Assembly: GCF_014646635.1 (NCBI RefSeq)
Contig: NZ_BMNQ01000004.1
Location: 1 to 64,000 of the forward strand
Direction of reading: 5' to 3'
Source: Lentibacillus kapialis
GTDB lineage: Bacteria; Bacillota; Bacilli; Bacillales; Amphibacillaceae
DNA length: 64,000 nt
Part shown: positions 24,221 through 32,561 of the stretch, piece after piece
Position numbering within the stretch: the stretch's first letter is position 1
Layout of the letters: each line of letters begins with the position of its first letter
Notes under the pieces: model-generated
Seen by the model: only the letters and a program-made list of their open reading frames with translations
Databases searched by the model: none
What the model was told of the DNA's origin: nothing
Made by a program: the position numbers and the translations under genes

Positions 24221-25507
24221 TTACAGTCCAAGGCTCTTTAACGCTTTGTAAGTGTCGTTGTCTTTTGGCTTTTTCAGGTGGAACTGCTCCAGACTGTACC
24301 GTAACGCATCAATGATATGGTTATTGGCATCTATTGGCTCATTAAGCCAATTACCTTCTTTGTCCTGGTCAAATGTATACGTGTTGAATTCTTCTATGGT
24401 GTGCTCGCAGCTGGGATGAATATACACTTTAAAACCTTGAATAAATAAAATCCCCTGCCTTATACTTCCTGCACCTTTCACCGATGCTCGCAGCCGCCCG
24501 ACACCTTTATTTCGTAATTCCTGAATCAACCGTTTTTCAGCAGAATCACCTGTGATTGGCGATTCGAGTAATCCTTTTCGCTTCAGCATGTTGTAAATAT
24601 CAGCTGTCAGCATAGCTTTTTCATAATGCTCGTCATAAATCCAAATTTCTTTATTTTTCAAATCAACCACACTGCTTACTTCCGTTGTGGGGTCGTTCGT
24701 ATAGCCGTAGTCCATTCCGTGTGCGGTCACTTGTATCTCTTTAATTTTCTGGATCGGGTCAAACTCTTTAACCTCAAAATTCTCGAACACAAGCCCCTCA
24801 GCAACGCCCCATTCACCATCTGCAACAATACGGGCGCGCCTTGGATTGGTGCGGTATAAATCCAGATATCTTTGTCTGTCATCGCCATCCAGCCACTCGT
24901 TACACCGGAATGTTGTTGTAATGGCAAACGTGTCTCTTTCCCGGGTCTTTTCGTCGAAAAACATCGGCTTGAGCCAGTGCCGTTCAGACCACGGGTTAAA
25001 TGTCAGCGTAATCTGCTTGAAAAATTCCGGATCGTCATAAGTACCCCGGATAGACTCAACAACAGTCCGTAGCTTATCTTCTGTTTCAATTTGATAAGCC
25101 TCTTCTACCCAAACCCATGATAAAATACCGACATCAACCGTTATTGACGTAATTTTCAATTCATCATCCAGACCACGGAATAGTATCTTCTGTCCGGTAG
25201 GTTCGTAGGTTATCTCCGGCATGCTTTCGTTAAATTTAAAAAGGTGGGAAACCTTTAACCGGTTGGCCGCCCATTTTAGATCTGTATACGTGGACTGTTT
25301 ATTCGTATTGGAATACCGCCTGATGACTAGTAAGTTGGCCCATTCATATTTCATAATTCGGTGAATAAAGTTCAAAGCCGTATTCTTGCTCTTTTTGCTA
25401 CCGCGGCTGCCTTTAACAGCTCGATAAAACTGTTTGTTATGCCAAAACTTATTATAGCCACTGCCGATTGCTTCTCGGACTGATACCCGTGGCTGTTTAA
25501 TCGTCAT
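24221..25507 (-). CDS. Terminase large subunit
   Basis: The 428-residue ATPase/nuclease starts at the ATG (25507) overlapping the small-subunit gene. The N-terminal ATPase shows a Walker A-like KGSRGSKKSKN (32-42) and Walker B WVWVEEA (131-137). The C-terminal RNase H-like nuclease has Asp265 in AHGMDYGYTNDP. It packages DNA into the procapsid and cuts the concatemer. The SPP1/SPbeta-like relatives use headful (pac) packaging, so that mode is likely. Confidence 0.92.
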   Translation of the reverse strand: MTIKQPRVSVREAIGSGYNKFWHNKQFYRAVKGSRGSKKSKNTALNFIHRIMKYEWANLLVIRRYSNTNKQSTYTDLKWAANRLKVSHLFKFNESMPEITYEPTGQKILFRGLDDELKITSITVDVGILSWVWVEEAYQIETEDKLRTVVESIRGTYDDPEFFKQITLTFNPWSERHWLKPMFFDEKTRERDTFAITTTFRCNEWLDGDDRQRYLDLYRTNPRRARIVADGEWGVAEGLVFENFEVKEFDPIQKIKEIQVTAHGMDYGYTNDPTTEVSSVVDLKNKEIWIYDEHYEKAMLTADIYNMLKRKGLLESPITGDSAEKRLIQELRNKGVGRLRASVKGAGSIRQGILFIQGFKVYIHPSCEHTIEEFNTYTFDQDKEGNWLNEPIDANNHIIDALRYSLEQFHLKKPKDNDTYKALKSLGL

Positions 25508-25937
25508 CTTCCGGCACATCCTCAACGAAAACCGGCGTAACGTTTTCGACCTGCTGTTTTTCGGTCCACATGACATATCGCTTGCCTAATAACTCGGCTG
25601 CTTTGATGCGGTCTTTGGCCGATATGTCTATGTCGTCAATTTCTTGCGCACCCTCACCAATTCCGCGTAATGTCTGTTCTGTCTTTTCGCCACGAAAAAC
25701 ACTCGTCAGGAATTGCAGTATTTCATCCTGATCGGCTATGGACTCTTTTTTAAGTTGTTCCAATCGTTTGTCAATATAGGATCTCACGTTAGCCTTTGTT
25801 AGCAGCTTACTACCCGACGCTCTGGCAGCCGCATCCTTTTTCACATTCGGATAAGCAACTTTGTATGACGCCGATATATTCCCCGTCCGGATATATTCGT
25901 CCGCAAATCGGTTCTGCTTTTCTGTCATCTTAGCCAT
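25497..25937 (-). CDS. Terminase small subunit
   Basis: The 146-residue protein begins MAKMTEKQNRFADEYIRTGN, the standard start of Terminase_2-type small subunits. Its HTH is ISASYKVAYPNVKKDAAARASGSKLL, followed by an oligomerisation helix and an acidic tail (EDVPEDDD). It recognises the packaging site, often within its own gene. It overlaps terL by 11 bases. Confidence 0.9.
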   Translation of the reverse strand: MAKMTEKQNRFADEYIRTGNISASYKVAYPNVKKDAAARASGSKLLTKANVRSYIDKRLEQLKKESIADQDEILQFLTSVFRGEKTEQTLRGIGEGAQEIDDIDISAKDRIKAAELLGKRYVMWTEKQQVENVTPVFVEDVPEDDD

Positions 25938-25943
25938 ATCACA

Positions 25944-26024
25944 TCAGCGCTCCCTCCCACATTCGTTATATAAATCATTTATGTAATCAATTACTTCTTT
26001 ATCGTCATGCATACCCACTCGCAC
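25944..26024 (-). CDS. Possible micro-protein upstream of terS
   Basis: A GTG-started 26-residue frame (MRVGMHDDKEVIDYINDLYN...) lies behind AAGGGGTGG and ends just before the terS ribosome binding site. An ATG at 26012 is an alternative start. Composition is protein-like, but no family is known. Confidence 0.4.
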   Translation of the reverse strand: MRVGMHDDKEVIDYINDLYNECGRER

Positions 26025-26130
26025 CCACCCCTTGCGATTTAATCATATGCCCGGCGTTACCCGCTTACTTCGCATCACCGCTACTAAGCATAATCGTTTT
26101 GGATATTATATTTTCCCTTTGCACCAAAAT

Positions 26131-26163
26131 TAAAAGACAGCCGGACGCATCCGACTGCCTTGA
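26131..26163 (-). terminator. Terminator downstream of 26195-26524
   Basis: On the minus strand AGGCAGTCGGA pairs with TCCGGCTGTCTT around TGCG and is followed by TTTTAATTTT. It separates the early/middle transcript from the packaging and late genes. Confidence 0.65.
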
Positions 26164-26194
26164 GTGTATGCCGAAGCGATACACCGCGATTCAG

Positions 26195-26524
26195 TTATTT
26201 TAATTCACCGTTCCCTTGGATTCCTAAGAATATAATGTTTCCACCTTTTGTCATTTCCATTTCACTTATAACACCCGCGCCACTATACCAATTAGAATCA
26301 TCATCAACGGCTTCTATATCCATTAAGGAACCATTCATTGTCACCTGTATATCAACGTTCTCAGCTTCAATCCACCAATCAATATACGTTTGAACAATGA
26401 TTCTATCGTTATCGCCAACGTCGAGATATTCTTCTTCCTTAACTAACTTAGCGTTGCCGAATTTGGTTGATTCACCGTCTAGAAATAATTCTGCTAACTT
26501 TATCGTTTTCCTTCGATTGCTCAT
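26195..26524 (-). CDS. Hypothetical phage protein
   Basis: A 109-residue beta-rich protein (MSNRRKTIKLAELFLDGEST...). The ATG at 26524 has AAAGGA eight bases upstream. It lies at the boundary between early genes and the packaging module and is followed by a terminator. Function unknown. Confidence 0.55.
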   Translation of the reverse strand: MSNRRKTIKLAELFLDGESTKFGNAKLVKEEEYLDVGDNDRIIVQTYIDWWIEAENVDIQVTMNGSLMDIEAVDDDSNWYSGAGVISEMEMTKGGNIIFLGIQGNGELK

Positions 26525-26553
26525 TAGCATATTCCTTTCATGATACTAATATA

Positions 26554-26988
26554 TCATGCTTTGGCAATATTTTCTGTATGTTGTGTGTAGGTTTTAATTC
26601 TAGCCCATTTTTCACGTATATATTGATGCGTGTACATCAATTCGTCTGCAATTTCTTGATGTGTTTTATGCTCCACAATGCGTTTGTAAGCAATCTTATA
26701 ATCTATACCTGACAGCTTCTCCATAAGTATGTCCATGCGTACCTTCGCATATTCCAGATGTTTCAATCTATCTTTGAGTTGATGGTATGAATTTATTTTT
26801 TTATCTGTTTGATACAGCGAAGCATTTAGCCCATATTTGTGAGTTCCTTTGCTATCCAATGGGATTCCTTGTTCTTTATCCATATCAACGCCTGTCCAGT
26901 ACTCGATTTCACGTTTGGTAAATTCAACCTGATCTTTAACCAATTCAATTTCGATAATTAAGTCTGAATAGCTTTTCATGATTTGCAC
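26554..26988 (-). CDS. Sigma-70-region-4-like late gene regulator
   Basis: The 144-residue protein has an N-terminal coiled coil and, at about 100-130, an HTH close to sigma region 4 (YKIAYKRIVEHKTHQEIADELMY and YIREKWARI). Small proteins of this build (ArpU/RinA type) at the end of the early operon, just before terS, activate late transcription in Gram-positive phages. The role here is inferred from that position. Confidence 0.65.
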   Translation of the reverse strand: MQIMKSYSDLIIEIELVKDQVEFTKREIEYWTGVDMDKEQGIPLDSKGTHKYGLNASLYQTDKKINSYHQLKDRLKHLEYAKVRMDILMEKLSGIDYKIAYKRIVEHKTHQEIADELMYTHQYIREKWARIKTYTQHTENIAKA

Positions 26989-26992
26989 TTAA

Positions 26993-27904
26993 TCACCCTT
27001 CCGCCATTGATTTAAGCATGTGGTAACTCTTGTCGTTTTTGTGTACTTCTGCATGACATGAAGCGCACAATAAGGTTAAATTTTTGACTTTATTTTGTCC
27101 TCCGTCTGCATAATGCTCTATATGATGATAATGTAACTTCTTGTCCGAACCACAACTGGAACATTTACCTTTGTCTCTACTCCACACAGCTACTTTGACA
27201 GGTTTTGGGATTGTTCTACTGTCATAAATCTCTTTTGATTGCCCGTTCATTATTTTCCTTAATTGCTTAATATGATGATTCTTTATTTTCAATTCCCACA
27301 TATAACATTTTGCTGTATCTTTTGACACTGGACTTTCAGATTCCATTTCTTTTATTCTGGGAACCGTCACCAACATTTTAGACGCTAATTTCTTTCTGCT
27401 AATTCTCCGATAATATCTCATGGCAACAAGATCGGTATTCGTTATATTACTAATCTCGCCTTTTTTCTCACCAAATCTAGCATTCAATTTTTCTTCATCA
27501 TAATCTAAAATCTTACTTTGAGCATCTTCTCTTGCATGTTGCAACTGTTCTTGGTCGTAATAAAATTGACCGTTTCTATATTCGAAATCGACTTCATATA
27601 AAGCACATAGTATAAAATCAGGTACTTTGTTTTTGAGTTCAGCCTGCTTTCTTCTGTTATATTCTTCATTGGTTTCTTTTCGTTTTTCATTCCTAATCTT
27701 GTTTAATTCCGTTCGTTCCATACCCGTTAACCTCAAACCTTTTGAGACCACAAAGTTATAGTATTCGTTCACTTCAATCCCGTAATAATCTATCATTTCT
27801 GCTACTGAAATACATTTTCTATATTCAACTCTTATCATTGAACGCAAATCCTCTTTTGTTAATTCTTCCTTTGTTTTATTAACAAAATCAACCGTCCCAA
27901 TCAT
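26993..27904 (-). CDS. HNH endonuclease with helical N-terminal region
   Basis: The 303-residue protein ends in a zinc-type HNH domain: CSSCGSDKKLHYHHIEHYADGG and LLCASCHAEVH, with two CxxC pairs and the HH catalytic segment. Residues 1-220 are helical and include an HTH-like segment (YRRISRKKLASKMLVTVPRIKE), so it may bind DNA specifically. It lies two genes before terS. HNH proteins near terminase genes often help packaging cleavage; a homing enzyme is the alternative. Confidence 0.75.
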   Translation of the reverse strand: MIGTVDFVNKTKEELTKEDLRSMIRVEYRKCISVAEMIDYYGIEVNEYYNFVVSKGLRLTGMERTELNKIRNEKRKETNEEYNRRKQAELKNKVPDFILCALYEVDFEYRNGQFYYDQEQLQHAREDAQSKILDYDEEKLNARFGEKKGEISNITNTDLVAMRYYRRISRKKLASKMLVTVPRIKEMESESPVSKDTAKCYMWELKIKNHHIKQLRKIMNGQSKEIYDSRTIPKPVKVAVWSRDKGKCSSCGSDKKLHYHHIEHYADGGQNKVKNLTLLCASCHAEVHKNDKSYHMLKSMAEG

Positions 27905-27999
27905 TTTATAACCTCCTGTAAGTTATTCCTGATATAAGCAATGGGGAAAACAAGTCAGGATACTTGCGTTCGGTTCGTCAACCTATTCCCCATACCTAT

Positions 28000-28029
28000 A
28001 TTATAACATAATGAACGCTGTCATGTCAG
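28000..28029 (-). promoter_or_regulatory. Putative sigma-A promoter before the HNH gene
   Basis: On the minus strand CTGACA (28029-28024) and TATAAT (28005-28000) are spaced by 18 bases, about 95 bases before the HNH start. The -35 region is part of the sequence also found at the left and right prophage ends. Inverted ATGGGGAA/TTCCCCAT arms lie downstream in the leader. Confidence 0.55.
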
Positions 28030-28064
28030 TGTTTTAAGGTGTTTTTTCGTCTCACTCAATCACC

Positions 28065-28301
28065 TCACAGGTACATTTTTCCGTTCATTCTGATTATCTT
28101 AAAATATTTTCGTAGTCTTGGAGTCATCTCCCTAATATTTGATTCCGTAACCATCATTGTTGCTTCATATGATTTGTTGAGATGATCTATAGTGCCATCA
28201 TTTGCTTCTGGCTGTTTTATTTCTAACTCTTGTATTCCTTCCAGTTTTTGTGGTTCACCGCCATCGACAGAAAAATATAATTCTTCACCTTTTTTAATCA
28301 C
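28065..28301 (-). CDS. Hypothetical phage protein
   Basis: A 78-residue protein from a GTG (IKKGEELYFSVDGGEPQKLEG...). The stretch LYFSVDGGEPQKLEGIQELEI looks like a small beta structure, and the C-terminus is basic (RKYFKIIRMNGKMYL). Its start overlaps the preceding micro-ORF. Not recognised. Confidence 0.5.
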   Translation of the reverse strand: MIKKGEELYFSVDGGEPQKLEGIQELEIKQPEANDGTIDHLNKSYEATMMVTESNIREMTPRLRKYFKIIRMNGKMYL

Positions 28302-28360
28302 TCAATCACCCCTAAAACAAGTAATACAACCACCGCAACGATGATTAGTGCGTAGTCCAT
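28298..28360 (-). CDS. 20-residue membrane micro-protein
   Basis: An ATG overlapping the dUTPase stop opens a frame reading MDYALIIVAVVVLLVLGVIE, essentially one transmembrane helix. Two other early genes of the same size and kind occur at 38562 and 38802. Translational coupling by the ATGA overlap supports expression; function unknown. Confidence 0.45.
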   Translation of the reverse strand: MDYALIIVAVVVLLVLGVIE

Positions 28361-28833
28361 CAGTAAGTCCCGGATTCTTGTCTAGCATGGTTCTCCTTAT
28401 TCTTGTTGTAATATTCATTGATGACATCTTCTTCTGTAAAACCTAGCTGATACCCTAACTTAATTAGATAATTTAAGACCTGCTCGATATTCTTTTCAAC
28501 GGGTAATCTGGTAATCATGTTGGTTAGGCCGATTGCTAGAATATTTAAGTCATTCTCCCCGGGATCAACATATTCGTAATCGCTCAGCCCTATATCATTA
28601 GCGAGTGAAAGAGCAAAGTGGATACTGTCAACATACTCCTCAAGTAATTCATCACGATTTGGCTTTTTGACACTCCAATACTTGAATACCTTACTTTCAT
28701 TCATACACTCCCACAGTTCACAGATGAGAGCAGAAGCCTTCTGTACACTTAAATTCGATTCTGTCAGTCCGTGCTGTTCTAATATTTTATCGTCAAGTTG
28801 TTTTTGTATTGGTCTTAATTGTTCTAGGTTCAT
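28360..28833 (-). CDS. Dimeric (all-alpha) dUTPase
   Basis: The 157-residue protein has the two metal-binding helices of the dUTPase_2/MazG-like fold: ALICELWECMNESKVFKYW (ExxE) and ELLEEYVDSIHFALSLAND (ExxxD). It hydrolyses dUTP to dUMP and keeps uracil out of phage DNA. Dimeric dUTPases of staphylococcal phages can also relieve repression of pathogenicity islands; nothing here shows that. Confidence 0.82.
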   Translation of the reverse strand: MNLEQLRPIQKQLDDKILEQHGLTESNLSVQKASALICELWECMNESKVFKYWSVKKPNRDELLEEYVDSIHFALSLANDIGLSDYEYVDPGENDLNILAIGLTNMITRLPVEKNIEQVLNYLIKLGYQLGFTEEDVINEYYNKNKENHARQESGTY

Positions 28834-28866
28834 TCTGATTCCTCCAAATTTAAGTTTTAAGCCATA

Positions 28867-28907
28867 CTGTGGGCTTATCTATAATAGATAGGTAGTCTAG
28901 CCCACAG
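28867..28907. repeat. Inverted repeat in leader before the dUTPase gene
   Basis: Perfect nine-base arms CTGTGGGCT (28867-28875) and AGCCCACAG (28899-28907) flank an AT-rich loop. No T-run follows on the minus strand, so it looks more like an operator or attenuator than a terminator. Confidence 0.5.
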
Positions 28908-28923
28908 CGTGCTTTATTTTGCA

Positions 28924-29265
28924 TTAAAGTAAATCGGAATCCACTAATATCAAACTACCTTCCTCGAAACCATTTAAATCTCTTTCCGATTGTGTGACCG
29001 ATTCATTTTTCCCTGCTTTATGATATATTGCAAGAGCGTGTCTGTACGGTACGTACTTACATTTTGATGCTTTGATTTTATATTGTCTCCGTCTAAATCC
29101 CGTCGGATCATCACCACCCGGGAACTCATCTTCAATATCTGCTATGGCATGTTCATACAGCTTTATCGCTTCATCAAATCCGCTCGCTTTAATTAGAGCC
29201 TTATACGGATGGTTAAAGTTAAAATACCCTGGTTCTACTCTACTTGTTTCCTGTTTTTCGTTCAT
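28924..29265 (-). CDS. Hypothetical phage protein
   Basis: A 113-residue protein (MNEKQETSRVEPGYFNFNHPY...). It contains a helical region (FDEAIKLYEHAIADIEDE) and a basic patch (FRRRQYKIKASKCKY). A GTG nine bases upstream is an alternative start. No family is recognised. Confidence 0.5.
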   Translation of the reverse strand: MNEKQETSRVEPGYFNFNHPYKALIKASGFDEAIKLYEHAIADIEDEFPGGDDPTGFRRRQYKIKASKCKYVPYRHALAIYHKAGKNESVTQSERDLNGFEEGSLILVDSDLL

Positions 29266-29338
29266 AAACACCACTCACCCTTCCTGTGTGCTTTATAAAT
29301 CTATTTCGAGTAGTTTGGATCATGATAGACTAAAAACA

Positions 29339-29563
29339 TCACACAGACCGTTTATTTTGCCTTATTTGACGTTTAAGACTATTGACCTCAGCTTGCAGTT
29401 TCGTATTTTGAATTTCCAGTTGCCGCACAACATCATGATTGCCTTCAATTTGACTGATTTTATCCAATAGACGTGAGGTCTTCATGTTTTCATTTTTATA
29501 TCGGGCGTGCCATTTTTTGACTTTTTCTTGCAGATCATTTATTTTTTGATCGCGATTGGTCAT
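29339..29563 (-). CDS. Coiled-coil hypothetical protein
   Basis: A 74-residue heptad-rich protein (LQEKVKKWHARY, LEIQNTKLQAEVNSLKRQI). The start overlaps the upstream stop by four bases. Likely a small structural or adaptor protein; function unknown. Confidence 0.5.
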   Translation of the reverse strand: MTNRDQKINDLQEKVKKWHARYKNENMKTSRLLDKISQIEGNHDVVRQLEIQNTKLQAEVNSLKRQIRQNKRSV

Positions 29564-29781
29564 TGATTATCACCTCGCAGTGCTTGGTTAGCGATAATAC
29601 ACCGATTGGTCAAATCCTCGTAAACTGTCAAATCTAAACGTATAGGTTTAGCTATTTCTTGCAACGCTTCCCGAAAACGTTCATTTTCGGATTCGAGTTG
29701 TTTAACACGTTCAATAAGCCATTCGATATTAATCGGCATACCGTTTTTGTAATCATGTTCGATTTGTTCTAGTTTGTTCAT
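29560..29781 (-). CDS. Hypothetical phage protein
   Basis: A 73-residue helical protein (IEWLIERVKQLESENERFREAL, a leucine-zipper-like stretch). It overlaps both neighbours by four bases, so it is translationally coupled. Function unknown. Confidence 0.5.
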   Translation of the reverse strand: MNKLEQIEHDYKNGMPINIEWLIERVKQLESENERFREALQEIAKPIRLDLTVYEDLTNRCIIANQALRGDNQ

Positions 29782-30365
29782 TCGTTATCACCTCGCACGG
29801 CATCGCTCCTATCTAGGCGTTGTTCGGCAAAGCAGACGACTTCGATATGTCCGGAATCTGGTGTGACATCTGACCCTCGTACATACATACGCCCATTATG
29901 TTTATTTGCGAGAATATCACCTATTTTTAACTCCCACACTTCACGTCCATGTTCAGCCCACCATCTCCGATCTTTTTCCGCTGCTATTTCAGATTCGGTT
30001 GCGTGTCGAATGACATCGTAACCTTCAAGTGACAAATGTAAATCTTCGCCATGTACATTTCTTACATCAACTGTTAAATATCCGCTATCGATACCCGTTA
30101 TCACGCCCGTGCATTTGTGTCTTCCGTTATCATGAAACGCAATTACCCATTGACCTTCTTCAAACTCCGGTTCTACTTCATAGCCGATGTAAAGGGCTCG
30201 TATTAACGTTTCCGTTCCCATTTCATAATTAGATAAGGGAAAGGAATCTCTATAAAAATCCAAAACATGATCTCAGATAATCTGCGGCTTGTTCCCATTT
30301 AATTCAAACAGTTTCCGTTCAATCGCATCTGCTTGCTCCTGCGTAATCTTCACTTTTTCACTCAT
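29778..30365 (-). pseudogene. Early phage gene split by an in-frame TGA
   Basis: A frame from the ATG at 30365 reads MSEKVKITQEQADAIERKLF and on to NGNKPQII. It meets TGA at 30275-30273 and continues in the same frame as DHVLDFYRDSFPLSNYEMGT and IRALYIGYEVEPEFEEGQWV. Related phage proteins carry these parts as one chain, so a CGA-to-TGA change is likely. The downstream part could still be made from internal starts (163 residues from 30263 or near). The C-terminal part is a Trp-rich beta domain. Function unknown; readthrough is also possible. Confidence 0.65.
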
Positions 30366-30369
30366 ACAC

Positions 30370-30720
30370 TCACCCCTCCATTTTCCTAAAATGATTATTC
30401 CTGTAATGCTCAAACATCTTCGTTTTCTTTAAGCTTAATGCCTTGGTCTGACAAACAGTTTCCGTCTTCCCTAATGCAAACGACAGCGTCCTCGAATCGT
30501 CATAATCGAAAAACATACACAGATATTCGAGTTCTTCTTCTGTCCATTTCTGGCCTTGCTTAAAATGAAAATCAGGGTGATACCGCATGCGGTTGAATTT
30601 ATCGTATTCATACCCATCGACTATCTTGTCAGTCCGTGCATCGACTCGTATTCGCATTCGGCAGCGCTGGCAGATACCTTGTCGTTTTCCGTCACGTTCG
30701 TGGCAGTGTTGGCATATCAT
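30370..30720 (-). CDS. Zinc-ribbon protein with SANT/Myb-like segment
   Basis: The 116-residue protein starts with a CxxC..CxxC ribbon (MICQHCHERDGKRQGICQRC) and continues with a Trp-containing helical part (QKWTEEELEYLCMFFDYDD...GKTETVCQTKALSLKK), as in small phage DNA-binding regulators. Its ATG overlaps the preceding micro-gene. Role unknown. Confidence 0.6.
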   Translation of the reverse strand: MICQHCHERDGKRQGICQRCRMRIRVDARTDKIVDGYEYDKFNRMRYHPDFHFKQGQKWTEEELEYLCMFFDYDDSRTLSFALGKTETVCQTKALSLKKTKMFEHYRNNHFRKMEG

Positions 30721-30794
30721 TTGCCGTCATCTCGCATCCACTTCTCCGGATCATACGCTCTAATCGCTTTAATCAATCGGATTATGCGTTTCAA
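30717..30794 (-). CDS. Basic micro-protein
   Basis: A 25-residue frame from TTG (MKRIIRLIKAIRAYDPEKWM...) behind a strong GGGAGGGGC site. It overlaps both neighbours by four bases. The arrangement supports translation; function unknown. Confidence 0.45.
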   Translation of the reverse strand: MKRIIRLIKAIRAYDPEKWMRDDGK

Positions 30795-30934
30795 TGTTTG
30801 CCCCTCCCGCTGTTACCATTTTGCGGACTGTACACGTAACGTCTGCCGGATACTTCTATCACTGTTGGTTTTTCGCCGCGCATTTTGACCACAGAGACGA
30901 TGGGACGGTACTTCATACCTTTCCAGAATTTCAT
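30791..30934 (-). CDS. Small basic hypothetical protein
   Basis: A 47-residue ORF (MKFWKGMKYRPIVSVVKMRG...) between coupled neighbours. It ends in a Gly/Arg-rich tail with the next gene's ribosome binding site. Not recognised. Confidence 0.5.
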   Translation of the reverse strand: MKFWKGMKYRPIVSVVKMRGEKPTVIEVSGRRYVYSPQNGNSGRGKH

Positions 30935-30935
30935 G

Positions 30936-31301
30936 TTATATCACATCCACATCTTCGGTTGATGGTCGCTCCCCTAATTTATCAACAACAGACTTTCTCA
31001 TTTCAGCTATTTTTCGATCAAAGTTCTCTGTGGACGAAACCCAATTAGCAGTGACTTCACCCATTTTTTTCAAAAACTCCATCGTATCTTTTTTTGTCGT
31101 AGTTTGGGCCATGATTGCGGGTGTCATTTTAATATCAAATAACTTAACCCCGGAGATAATGTCAGAAACGTTGACGCTGTCTTCCTTCGGTATAGCGCAA
31201 AAATAATATTTCCCTACTTGTATTTCATGGCCAATTGCCGGTATCCACCTATCTCCAGCCAAATAAAAACGTTGTTGTTGATCATTCACTTTTATTTCCA
31301 T
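30936..31301 (-). CDS. Hypothetical phage protein
   Basis: A 121-residue protein whose ATG overlaps the stop of the upstream micro-gene (TGATG). The N-terminal half is beta-rich (FYLAGDRWIPAIGHEIQVGKY), and the C-terminal half is a charged helix (FLKKMGEVTANWVSS). Function unknown. Confidence 0.5.
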   Translation of the reverse strand: MEIKVNDQQQRFYLAGDRWIPAIGHEIQVGKYYFCAIPKEDSVNVSDIISGVKLFDIKMTPAIMAQTTTKKDTMEFLKKMGEVTANWVSSTENFDRKIAEMRKSVVDKLGERPSTEDVDVI

Positions 31302-31420
31302 CAAAACCACCCCTTAAATAAATCGTAATATACCCTTTGCCAATAGCTACTCAACTTCCCATCAAAATTTATCGTCGTTGATTGTTTGCGGTATTTGCTG
31401 ATTTTGAATTTGATTATCAT
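31301..31420 (-). CDS. Small hypothetical protein
   Basis: A 39-residue frame (MIIKFKISKYRKQSTTINFD...) starts at an ATG overlapping the upstream stop (ATGA) and ends at the next ATG (TGATG). The tight coupling on both sides supports it. Unknown function. Confidence 0.5.
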   Translation of the reverse strand: MIIKFKISKYRKQSTTINFDGKLSSYWQRVYYDLFKGWF

Positions 31421-31686
31421 ATGCGTCCTTCCAAAGCGTCCAACCAGTGATCTATTTCAGGGTCATCCGTCAGACGGCGTATTTTGTTGGCAATAAATTT
31501 CCGCTTTTCCTGCTCTGCCACAAGGTATTTGTAGCCGTCAACCATTTCCTCGCTGCACATAGTCAACCAATCCCTGCCTTCTAATGGATCAAGTGGTTGT
31601 CCGTATTTCTGAATACCTTTCCGTTCTTGGGTGTTTGCCATTTCAGCGAATTTTTGTTTTGTGTGTTCTAAATGCGTTAAATCCAA
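31417..31686 (-). CDS. Hypothetical protein, phage nucleotide-hydrolase-like
   Basis: The 89-residue protein contains GIQKYGQPLDPLEGRDWL and CSEEMVDGYKYLVAEQEKR, a pattern that recalls short phage dATP/dGTP pyrophosphohydrolase-like helical proteins with a central EE..D set. It lies between the RusA gene and small ORFs. The family call is tentative. Confidence 0.45.
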   Translation of the reverse strand: MDLTHLEHTKQKFAEMANTQERKGIQKYGQPLDPLEGRDWLTMCSEEMVDGYKYLVAEQEKRKFIANKIRRLTDDPEIDHWLDALEGRI

Positions 31687-32103
31687 TCAAAACACCTCCG
31701 TTATTTCGATAATCGCGCACGGGCTGTCTGAGTAATATTTCTCAGCCCATAGACCTACTACCTGACTATCATCTTTGTATATAATGCCATTCAGTGAATC
31801 CAAAATAGCCTTACTGTAATTGTCGATGTCTGCTTTAACGATGGGTCGTTCAATTCCATCATTCATAGCCTGTCTGCGCTTCTTTGTTGTGGACTTGGGT
31901 ATTTGCCTGTAAATCTTTAATTTAACGCCCAGAGCGCTTTCTATTGGCTTATTTGGCGCATGCTGTTTAGCTATCGTTGCTACATACTTTTTATAATCGG
32001 CAGAGGGCTTAGGGTCATACATGCGTATGCCCTTCCCCATCTTGACTGCTCTAGGACGAGCTTGTGCTATCGGATCGCCCGGAATGTTTATTTTAATTGT
32101 CAT
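31687..32103 (-). CDS. RusA-type Holliday junction resolvase
   Basis: The 138-residue protein starts IKINIPGDPIAQARPRAVKMG and has the acidic active-site region KADIDNYSKAILDSLNGIIYKDDSQV, the RusA signature. It resolves branched recombination or replication intermediates, which helps make packaging-ready DNA. It is part of the replication/recombination module. Confidence 0.9.
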   Translation of the reverse strand: MTIKINIPGDPIAQARPRAVKMGKGIRMYDPKPSADYKKYVATIAKQHAPNKPIESALGVKLKIYRQIPKSTTKKRRQAMNDGIERPIVKADIDNYSKAILDSLNGIIYKDDSQVVGLWAEKYYSDSPCAIIEITEVF

Positions 32104-32129
32104 GTCGTCAATTCCTTTCAGAATATTCT

Positions 32130-32561
32130 TTAAAATGGTAAACCCTCATCCGAGATGTCAATTGGTTCTGCTTCGCTTTTCGGGGGATTTTCCGCCCTGC
32201 TGAAAGCATTGTTATTGTTTGGTTGATTACTAGATTGATTGTTTTGCCCACCTTTTGATTCAAGGAAAGCGACTTGATCTGCTAATACCTCGGTTACAAA
32301 AACGCGCTGACCTTGCTTATTTTCATAATTGCGAGTCTGTAAGCGTCCGTCCACTCCAATTTGATTGCCTTTCGATTGATAGTTCGCTAGGTTTTCAGCT
32401 GTTTTTTTGAAGCAAACACAATTAATGAAGTCGGCTTCGTTGTCCTTAGAAAACGCTCTGTTCACCGCGACTGTGAAGTTGCATACAGCAACGCCGTTTT
32501 GTGAATATCTAAGTTCAGGATCGCGCACTAATCTTCCGGTAATTATCGTCCTATTAATCAT
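32130..32561 (-). CDS. ssb: Single-stranded DNA-binding protein
   Basis: The 143-residue protein has the OB fold of bacterial SSB (MINRTIITGRLVRDPELRY, FNGVAV-like FTVAVNRAF, INCVCFKKTAENL). It has an Asn/Gln-rich linker and the acidic tip DISDEGLPF used to recruit partner proteins. It serves phage replication and annealing. Confidence 0.93.
   Translation of the reverse strand: MINRTIITGRLVRDPELRYSQNGVAVCNFTVAVNRAFSKDNEADFINCVCFKKTAENLANYQSKGNQIGVDGRLQTRNYENKQGQRVFVTEVLADQVAFLESKGGQNNQSSNQPNNNNAFSRAENPPKSEAEPIDISDEGLPF

Noticed and set aside
27900-28060. CRISPR-like or tandem repeat array between HNH and downstream genes
   Set aside because: Only a single inverted ATGGGGAA pair and one promoter-like element are present; no repeat-spacer pattern exists here or elsewhere in the window.
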